Positions 7,978 through 14,214 of a stretch of DNA of 18,147 nt are shown here, in pieces. A program made the translations under genes and the position numbers. Each line of letters opens with the position of its first letter. Position 1 is the stretch's first letter. Source of the stretch: an uncultured Bacteroidota bacterium (GTDB taxonomy: Bacteria > Bacteroidota > Bacteroidia > Chitinophagales > S012-47); the NCBI GenBank assembly GCA_913062655.1, contig CAJXXO010000019.1, positions 1 to 18,147 on the forward strand. The letters are read 5' to 3'. The notes under the pieces are model-generated. The model saw nothing but the letters and a program-made list of their open reading frames with translations. It had not been told where the DNA came from and searched no databases.

Positions 7978-10040
7978 GTAATGGTTCTTTTGTCGAGGTG
8001 AATACTAATATGCACCGAAGTGCCTTGTCCTTCTTTAGTATCGATATCCAGTTCCCCCTCCATATGCTGTATTCGGTGCCGAATAGCCTCTAGTCCGGTT
8101 CCTTGCTGCTTTGATGATAGGGTAAACCCTTTGCCATTGTCCTCAACCGTGCATTCAATGCGCTGTCCCTGCCGAGCGATCTGTATTAGTATTTCTGTGG
8201 CTTCTGCGTGCTTGAGGATATTGTTGAGCAGCTCCTGTACAATACGGTAAAGGGTGAGGGCAATGGGTTGAGGTAGTTTTTCTTCCATATTGATCACCTG
8301 ATAATCAACGGCCACTAACCCACTTGATTCGATATGATCACAAAATTGACGCAAGGCGGCAACCAAGCCATCACGTAGCAAAATATCAGGCATCAGGTTA
8401 TGGGCAATGGCACGCACTTCAGTAGCCGTATCGTCTAAAAGTGAGCGAGCTTTTGTAAATGGCTCTTCCTGTTCCAACCCAGGCGTGTTCCTGCTCAGCG
8501 AGGTAAAGTAAAGCTTGATGGCGGATAGCATGCCGCTCACACCATCATGCAGGTTCTTGGCAATGCGCGTACGCTCCTGCTCCTCACCAGCCATCACGGC
8601 TTTTAGTCGCTGTAGTTCTTGCTCCTTCTTCAATGTGGCCAACTCCTGTTGGTATAACGACTTTCTTTGGCGTTGATTCTTGATGAGTAAAAGCAAGATC
8701 AGCGATGTAGCAAGCAGTCCGAACCCGATTATGGCGATCCAGCGATTTTTACGAGCAAGGACAAGGGCCTGATTGTCCAGCGTAATCTGTTGTTGAAGGA
8801 TAGACCGGTCTTTCTTCGCGGTTTGGTATTGGGTTTCGAGTTCGAGCAGTTGCTCACTGATGTTGGCATTCAGCATGCTATCTGACAGTTGCGTGTAGCG
8901 GTCGTAATAGGTTAACGCTTCGTTGAAACGGCCAAGTTGGCGCAACACGTCAACTTTCGTTTTCAATACAGTAGTAACATCCTGTTGGATGGAAAAACTA
9001 TCTATGATCTGTTCCGCACGGTTGACCGAAGCCAGGGCAGCATCATACTGGCCTTTGTATAATTGAATCTTTGCCAGGTTGCTTTGATTCAGCGCCAATC
9101 CCGCCCAGTCTTTCGATGCCATGCATAGGGTAAGGGCGCGCTTTATGCCGGCTATTGCCGTATCCGGCTTGCCCAGCGCTAGCTGCAGCATGCTGAGATT
9201 GCTGATCGTTTCGACAACCCCTTCGCGATAGCCAAGCTGCTCTCTTATAGCTAATGCCTTTCGGTAATACAGCAGTGCAGAGTCAGCATTTGACAAAGCA
9301 TTCTGGTAGATCATACCCATATTATGGTAGGTGTCCCCTTCTGTCATGTTGTCCAGCTCTTGCTCGTATTGTGTCAAGAGCTTGTGGTAATGATCCAATG
9401 CTGTTTGTGGGAGCTTAAGGTTGTAATACACCAACCCCAAATTGTACAAACTCATGATCTGTCCTTGTACATCTCCCAGTTCCTCCTTTAACGATAGGCT
9501 CTGCAGCAAATAATCCAATGCCAGTCTATAGTGACTCTGCCGCAGGTGAACGGAAGAAATGTTGTGTAATACGTAAGACTCATACGAAGGAAGGCCAATA
9601 GCTCGGGCATTGGTTAAAGCGCTGTCATAATAGAGCAATGCGGAATCCATCTGGGCTTGAAAGCTTTTTACCAGACCAATATTGATGAGGGTACCCGTTT
9701 CTCCTTTCTTGTCGCCCAGGGACCGATAGTACCGTAAAGCTTGGGCGTAGCTGGTAAGGGCTTGCTCATATTCGCCTAAGTAGTCGAGGATGATCCCTTT
9801 TTCATTGAAAGCTTCTGCAAGCAGCGCTTCATCCTCTAAAACAGTAGCCTTTTGGACCGCCTGCTCAGCAAATAGCAGGGCTGAGTCCAGGTCGATCTGC
9901 TCGTAGGTGGTGGAGAGCTGTATCAGCAGATGGACCTGCTCCTTTCCTTCCGTAGTAGGTAGCAATTGTAGCAGGCTGTCCGTGGAGGCAGGAAGCATCC
10001 AGGACCAAGTGAAGCCAATTAAAAAGAGGAGCGCCTTCAT
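7974..10040 (-). CDS. TPR-sensor histidine kinase (HisKA_3/HATPase)
   Basis: A 688-residue sensor kinase. A signal sequence at residues 1-17 is followed by an extracytoplasmic region of about nine tetratricopeptide repeats (about 35-390; examples are YLGEYEQALTSYAQALRYY and YNLKLPQTALDHYHKLL). A coiled stretch, a transmembrane helix at about 434-453 and a second coiled linker follow. The HisKA_3 phosphoacceptor motif is RIAKNLHDGVSGML with His498. The ATPase domain shows an N box (VQELLNNILKHAEA, 601-614), a G1 box (DNGKGF, 634-639) and a G2 box (GTGL). This NarX/DesK-class architecture with periplasmic TPRs is common in Bacteroidota, and the TPRs are thought to sense protein or peptide partners; the ligand here is unknown. 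It forms a two-component pair with the overlapping response-regulator gene. Confidence 0.95.
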   Translation of the reverse strand: MKALLFLIGFTWSWMLPASTDSLLQLLPTTEGKEQVHLLIQLSTTYEQIDLDSALLFAEQAVQKATVLEDEALLAEAFNEKGIILDYLGEYEQALTSYAQALRYYRSLGDKKGETGTLINIGLVKSFQAQMDSALLYYDSALTNARAIGLPSYESYVLHNISSVHLRQSHYRLALDYLLQSLSLKEELGDVQGQIMSLYNLGLVYYNLKLPQTALDHYHKLLTQYEQELDNMTEGDTYHNMGMIYQNALSNADSALLYYRKALAIREQLGYREGVVETISNLSMLQLALGKPDTAIAGIKRALTLCMASKDWAGLALNQSNLAKIQLYKGQYDAALASVNRAEQIIDSFSIQQDVTTVLKTKVDVLRQLGRFNEALTYYDRYTQLSDSMLNANISEQLLELETQYQTAKKDRSILQQQITLDNQALVLARKNRWIAIIGFGLLATSLILLLLIKNQRQRKSLYQQELATLKKEQELQRLKAVMAGEEQERTRIAKNLHDGVSGMLSAIKLYFTSLSRNTPGLEQEEPFTKARSLLDDTATEVRAIAHNLMPDILLRDGLVAALRQFCDHIESSGLVAVDYQVINMEEKLPQPIALTLYRIVQELLNNILKHAEATEILIQIARQGQRIECTVEDNGKGFTLSSKQQGTGLEAIRHRIQHMEGELDIDTKEGQGTSVHISIHLDKRTIT

Positions 10041-10100
10041 GCCGGCAAATTAGTGAATGCCAGTAAAATATATAGGGTGATAACTAATAGACACCTCAAT

Positions 10101-10127
10101 AAAAAACCCCGACTCACCAGAGCCGGG
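10101..10127 (-). terminator. Rho-independent terminator of katG
   Basis: On the minus strand CCCCGGCTC, loop TGGT, and GAGTCGGGG form a 9-bp stem (one G-U pair) followed by six T. The pair is G-U only in minus-strand RNA and an A/C mismatch in plus-strand RNA, which fits the orientation of katG, whose stop is about 24 bases upstream. It also separates katG from the downstream kinase gene. Confidence 0.9.
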
Positions 10128-10150
10128 GTTGGTTGTAAAGGTCTATTTGC

Positions 10151-12493
10151 TTATTGCATCTGGTCGAAGCGATCGAGGTTCATCACTTTGGTCCAGGCAT
10201 TGACAAAGTCGTTCACAAACTTCTCTTTGTTGTCATCCTGCGCATAGACCTCAGCCAGTGCCCGCAACTCAGAGTGAGAGCCAAAGATCAGGTCGGCACG
10301 AGTAGCGGTCCACTTCACCTCACCGGTTTCGCGGTCGCGGCCTTCGAATACTTCTTCTGTATCATCTACGGCTGTCCATTGCGTGCTCATATCCAGCAGA
10401 TTTACAAAGTAGTCGTTGGTCAGTTGACCCGGACGATCAGTGAAAATGCCGTGATCAGAATGGTCGTAGTTGGCATCCATTGCGCGCATGCCGCCCACCA
10501 GCACGGTCATTTCCGGTGCGGTAAGGGTCAGCAATTGGGCTTTGTCAACCAATAATTCTTCGGTGGTGAAAGTGTACTGCGTTTTTAAATAGTTGCGGAA
10601 ACCATCTGCCATGGGCTCCAATACCGCCATCGATTCTTCATCGGTCATTTCCTGTGTAGCGTCAGCACGACCGGGGGTGAATGGTACTTCCACATCATAG
10701 CCGGCCTTGGCGGCTGCCTGCTCTACACCTACATTACCTGCCAGTACGATCAAATCAGCCATTGACACCTGCTGCTCCTCATTCTGGCTGTTGAAGTCGG
10801 ATTGAATCTTCTCCAATGCGGTCAGCACTTTATCCAACTGCTCGGGATTGTTCACTTCCCAACTGCGCTGTGGCTCCAGTCGGATACGTGCCCCATTGGC
10901 GCCCCCTTTATAATCTGATCCACGGAAGGTGGAAGCGGAAGCCCACGCAGTGCTCACCAGCTCCTGGATAGTGAGGCCGGTGGCGAGAATAGCTTCTTTT
11001 AATGCAGCTATATCATCGGCATCGATCAGCTCGTAGTCTACTTCAGGAATCGGATCTTGCCAGAGGAAGTCTTCCTCCGGTACTTCCGGTCCCAGGTACA
11101 AGGCCTTTGGCCCCATGTCGCGGTGGGTTAGCTTAAACCAGGCCTTGGCAAACGCTTCTTCAAACTCCTCCGGGTTTTCAAGGAATCTACGAGATATCTT
11201 TTCATACACCGGATCAAAGCGAAGGGAAAGGTCGGTGGTCAACATGGTAGGACGGTGCATCTTAGTGCTATCGAATGCATCAGGTACCATCGGGTCGGCA
11301 TCGGAGGCGACCCACTGGTGGGCACCTGCCGGGCTTTTGGTCAGCTCCCACTCGTGGCCAAACAGCGCCTTGAAAAAGCCGTGACTCCATTCGGTCGGGG
11401 TTTTCGTCCAGATCACCTCCAAACCGGAAGTGATGGCATCTGCCCCTTTACCCGACTTGTAGGTGCTTGTCCATCCAAACCCTTGCTCTTCAATGCTGGC
11501 CGCTTCCGGCTCAGGGCCCATGTGGGAAGCATCGCCTGCACCGTGGGTTTTACCCAGCGTATGTCCACCCGCAATCAGCGCTACGGTTTCTTCATCGTTC
11601 ATACCCATGCGACCAAAGGTTTCACGGATATCATGTGCAGCGGCAACGGGATCGGGATTGCCATTCGGGCCCTCCGGGTTTACATAGATCAATCCCATCT
11701 GTACAGCTGCCAGCGGGCGCTCCAGCTCACGATCGCCAGAGTAGCGCTTATCGTCCAGCCACTTGGTTTCCGGGCCCCAGTATACATTACTTGCGGGTTC
11801 CCACACATCTTCACGGCCACCACCGAATCCGATGGTCTCAAAGCCCATGTCTTCCAGGGCTACATTGCCGGCCAGAATCATCAGGTCAGCCCAGGAGATC
11901 TTATTGCCATATTTCTTCTTGATGGGCCACAGCAATCTGCGCGCCTTATCGAGGTTGGCATTGTCGGGCCAGCTATTGATGGGGGCGAAGCGCTGCTGAC
12001 CTTCGCGTGAACCGCCCCGGCCATCCCCCGTGCGGTAGGTACCGGCACTGTGCCAGGCCATGCGGATGAAGAATGGCCCATAGTGACCCCAGTCGGCTGG
12101 CCACCAATCTTGCGATTGTGTCATCAGCTTGTGGAGGTCGTTTTTCAGGGCTTCATAGTCCAGGCTGTTAAAAGCCTCGGCATAATCGAAGTCCTCACCC
12201 AGCGGATTAGAGAGCTCCGAATGTTGGCGCAATACACTCAGGTCAAGGCGATTGGGCCACCATTCGCGATTGGTGTTGCCGCGGGGGTTGATCTCTTCTT
12301 CCATTTCTTCACCCTCAGCCGGTGTTGCCGTATGTGCATTAGCGGGTTCGACATCGGCAGCAGAGGCAGAGGGGCCACTTTGTTCGCCCATTTTATCAAA
12401 GCCAAACGGACAACCGCCTTCGCCTGACGTTTTATCTTGTGCAAAGGCACTAAAGGTGAATAGGAATCCTGCAAGTAGTAACACTTTTCTCAT
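10151..12493 (-). CDS. katG: Exported catalase-peroxidase KatG
   Basis: A 780-residue bifunctional heme catalase-peroxidase that removes hydrogen peroxide. The family's key residues are present: distal Arg144, Trp147 and His148 (FIRMAWHSAGTYRTGDGRGG), the Met-Tyr-Trp cross-link partners Tyr270 (GLIYVNPEG) and Met296 (FGRMGMND) with Trp147, and the proximal heme ligand His311 (GGHTLGKTHGAG). Both the catalytic N-terminal half and the degenerate C-terminal half are full length. The N-terminus carries a signal peptide (MRKVLLLAGFLFTFSAFA, then QDKTSG), so the enzyme should be periplasmic; there is no T9SS sorting domain. A GGCPFGF motif and an Ala/Glu-rich acidic linker (about 38-66) come before the conserved WWPN start of the catalytic domain. 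It appears monocistronic, with terminators before and after it. Identity is very secure; location is inferred from the signal sequence. Confidence 0.97.
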   Translation of the reverse strand: MRKVLLLAGFLFTFSAFAQDKTSGEGGCPFGFDKMGEQSGPSASAADVEPANAHTATPAEGEEMEEEINPRGNTNREWWPNRLDLSVLRQHSELSNPLGEDFDYAEAFNSLDYEALKNDLHKLMTQSQDWWPADWGHYGPFFIRMAWHSAGTYRTGDGRGGSREGQQRFAPINSWPDNANLDKARRLLWPIKKKYGNKISWADLMILAGNVALEDMGFETIGFGGGREDVWEPASNVYWGPETKWLDDKRYSGDRELERPLAAVQMGLIYVNPEGPNGNPDPVAAAHDIRETFGRMGMNDEETVALIAGGHTLGKTHGAGDASHMGPEPEAASIEEQGFGWTSTYKSGKGADAITSGLEVIWTKTPTEWSHGFFKALFGHEWELTKSPAGAHQWVASDADPMVPDAFDSTKMHRPTMLTTDLSLRFDPVYEKISRRFLENPEEFEEAFAKAWFKLTHRDMGPKALYLGPEVPEEDFLWQDPIPEVDYELIDADDIAALKEAILATGLTIQELVSTAWASASTFRGSDYKGGANGARIRLEPQRSWEVNNPEQLDKVLTALEKIQSDFNSQNEEQQVSMADLIVLAGNVGVEQAAAKAGYDVEVPFTPGRADATQEMTDEESMAVLEPMADGFRNYLKTQYTFTTEELLVDKAQLLTLTAPEMTVLVGGMRAMDANYDHSDHGIFTDRPGQLTNDYFVNLLDMSTQWTAVDDTEEVFEGRDRETGEVKWTATRADLIFGSHSELRALAEVYAQDDNKEKFVNDFVNAWTKVMNLDRFDQMQ

Positions 12494-12521
12494 AACGGTT
12501 TATGTTTTGTACATCAATTAC

Positions 12522-12547
12522 TTAGCACCAAAGGGGATAGATGCTAA
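12522..12547. promoter_or_regulatory. Inverted repeat upstream of katG
   Basis: TTAGCA (12522-12527) and TGCTAA (12542-12547) are perfect 6-bp inverted repeats separated by 14 bases. They lie 29-54 bases upstream of the katG ATG in the 165-base gap that must contain its promoter. A dimeric regulator could bind there, but arms this short occur by chance. I saw no match to known peroxide-response boxes and no convincing Bacteroidota -33/-7 promoter pair in the gap. Confidence 0.25.
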
Positions 12548-12605
12548 TAGTCGCATTGTTGAGAAAGGGTGGTTGAGCGGTGTTGAGGGCGCTGTGAAAA
12601 TTAAC

Positions 12606-12632
12606 AAAAAACCCCGACTCATCAGAGCCGGG
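12606..12632 (-). terminator. Rho-independent terminator of the receptor/hydrolase operon
   Basis: On the minus strand CCCCGGCTC, loop TGAT, and GAGTCGGGG form a 9-bp stem with one G-U pair, followed by six T. It lies about 27 bases after the stop of the hydrolase-like gene. It is the same as the katG terminator except for one loop base, so the receptor/hydrolase operon and katG are separate transcripts. Confidence 0.9.
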
Positions 12633-12658
12633 GCGTTTATCAATAAGCAGGACAATCT

Positions 12659-14191
12659 TTAATGAAAGAGCACACTCTGCGAGGTAATGCCCTCATCAAA
12701 ATGTACTTGCATTACATATTGTCCGGCTGCCAGGTTGTGGCGTTGCACGCGGAAGTAGTTGTCGTCCACATTAACATGTGCTTTCACCAAGCGACCGGCC
12801 AGATCGTATAGGTAAATACTACGAATCAGTTTGTCTTCGCGAGCTGTTACGTAGATGGACTCGGAAGCCGGATTGGGTGCTACCGTCAGCATAGCTGCCG
12901 GATCCAATTCTTCTACGTCCACCAAGCCACAGTCGAGCCCCAACACTTCACAGGCACGAGGCGCATAGTAGGAGATGATCGTATCGATATAGCTCAAAGC
13001 CTTCGTCTTGCTCATATCAGGGTTGTTCTGAATGCCGCTGGTGTGGTTGGGGTTGGTAGCAGGGTCCCACCACTCCCATGGTGCACTGTCATCAGGGCCA
13101 CCGGTACCGATAAGCGGAAACAAGCCATCGTAGCCATCATTGCGGCTATTGGCTACAGCAGAAAAGTCGCCACTGTAAGTCTTGCCGGCAAAAGCTGCAT
13201 TGTTATTGTAGCGATTCTGGAATTCTTGCACCACGTAGGCGCCAAATACTTCTACTACAGGCAAGTTGAACCCGGGTACAATCACCAAACCTGCTTTGTA
13301 AGGTGCAAAAGGATCTGTAGGTACTTGGTAAGATATGATAGGCACCTGACCTGGGTCAATCCAGGAGGTATCGCCACAGGCACCACCCATATTCACTGCC
13401 AGTGCAAAATCACCGCTGTACCCTACGTGGTTGGGGTAATTCAAGGTATCACCAGCAGGGAAGCCAGGAAAGTTAGGGGGTACAATACCGACAGAGTCGC
13501 AATTGATGTCACCATTTATCCCTTCAATAACCATCGGAACGGGTTGACCGCCTACTTGGGCAATGAATTTGCCACCCGGTGTCAAAGGAATTTCCACATA
13601 CTGATCCAATGAAGCGGCATTCAGGCTGATATACCCCCCGGTACCTTGCCCCCAGATGACGATTTTTGATGTGTCTACCCCATACTGATTACCGTTTTCC
13701 GCCACATCTTTCTTGAAGAATTTTACCGCAGTACGGCAATCCTGTACCCCACGATAAGCGGCATTGATCAGCGTAAACACCCGCTCTTCCTGTGCAGAGG
13801 CAACGGGGTTCCATCCTTTGCGGTAGGTAGCTACGGCCACGGTGTAACCCATTTTTGCCAGCCGGGTTGCGATGGCTACACAGGTGGAGTCATCCCGCTT
13901 ACCTCCTATGCCTCCATTGTCAGGGTGCGGCAGGAAGTTGCCGGTATGGAAATAGATAACCAGCGGGCGTTCGGTCTCTGTATCGCCCACCGGTTCGTAA
14001 AAGTCGAGCAACAGGGGTACAGGAATAGCCTCTCCCACTTGTGGTAATGCCAATACGGTAGCGTTAACACCATAGGTGATGTCTTTGGTTACCGATACAT
14101 CGGAAAATGTTTCTTCGATGTAGCGTTGCTGTGCGGCAGCTGTTGTCACTAGTACAGTGAGCAGCGCCAAAAGTGTAAACCATCTTTTCAT
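12659..14191 (-). CDS. T9SS-secreted alpha/beta-hydrolase-like protein with glycine at the nucleophile position
   Basis: A 510-residue secreted protein with a signal peptide (MKRWFTLLALLTVLVTTAAA, then QQ). Residues about 55-420 follow a carboxylesterase/alpha-beta-hydrolase plan: LLLDFYEP, a beta strand leading to an oxyanion-like turn (LVIYFHTGNF, 77-86), a helix with DCRTAVKFFKKD, and a nucleophile-elbow strand KIVIWGQGTGGYISLNAAS. In the elbow the expected Gly-x-Ser-x-Gly reads Gly181-Gln-Gly183-Thr-Gly185, so the serine is replaced by glycine; the codon is GGT. A later VPTDPFAPY has an Asp (293) where the triad acid would sit, but the usual preceding His-Gly is YQ. A type A T9SS sorting domain closes the protein (about 434-510; VAPNPASESIYV, LYDLAGRLV). 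The start is 23 bases after the TonB receptor gene stop. It may be a non-catalytic binding protein or use unusual chemistry; the substrate is unknown. Confidence 0.85.
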   Translation of the reverse strand: MKRWFTLLALLTVLVTTAAAQQRYIEETFSDVSVTKDITYGVNATVLALPQVGEAIPVPLLLDFYEPVGDTETERPLVIYFHTGNFLPHPDNGGIGGKRDDSTCVAIATRLAKMGYTVAVATYRKGWNPVASAQEERVFTLINAAYRGVQDCRTAVKFFKKDVAENGNQYGVDTSKIVIWGQGTGGYISLNAASLDQYVEIPLTPGGKFIAQVGGQPVPMVIEGINGDINCDSVGIVPPNFPGFPAGDTLNYPNHVGYSGDFALAVNMGGACGDTSWIDPGQVPIISYQVPTDPFAPYKAGLVIVPGFNLPVVEVFGAYVVQEFQNRYNNNAAFAGKTYSGDFSAVANSRNDGYDGLFPLIGTGGPDDSAPWEWWDPATNPNHTSGIQNNPDMSKTKALSYIDTIISYYAPRACEVLGLDCGLVDVEELDPAAMLTVAPNPASESIYVTAREDKLIRSIYLYDLAGRLVKAHVNVDDNYFRVQRHNLAAGQYVMQVHFDEGITSQSVLFH

Positions 14192-14214
14192 AATGTGTCA
14201 GTTTAATCAGTGAA

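Noticed and set aside
10041..10100. AT-rich stretch with TATATTTT upstream of the kinase gene as a Bacteroidota promoter
   Set aside because: A TTG lies upstream, but the spacing of 22-24 bases is too long for the usual -33/-7 arrangement, so I do not call it.
11255..12010. A 251-codon plus-strand open frame opposite katG, with several others nearby
   Set aside because: katG is certain on the minus strand across this whole stretch. The antisense frames show no domain, signal or initiation context and mirror katG codon bias.
12494..12658. Search for a small RNA or short gene in the largest intergenic gap
   Set aside because: Apart from the terminator and a short inverted repeat, I saw no convincing reading frame or RNA structure.
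13043..13612. A 189-codon plus-strand open frame opposite the hydrolase-like gene
   Set aside because: It is fully inside a well-supported T9SS protein gene and its translation has no recognisable composition or motif.
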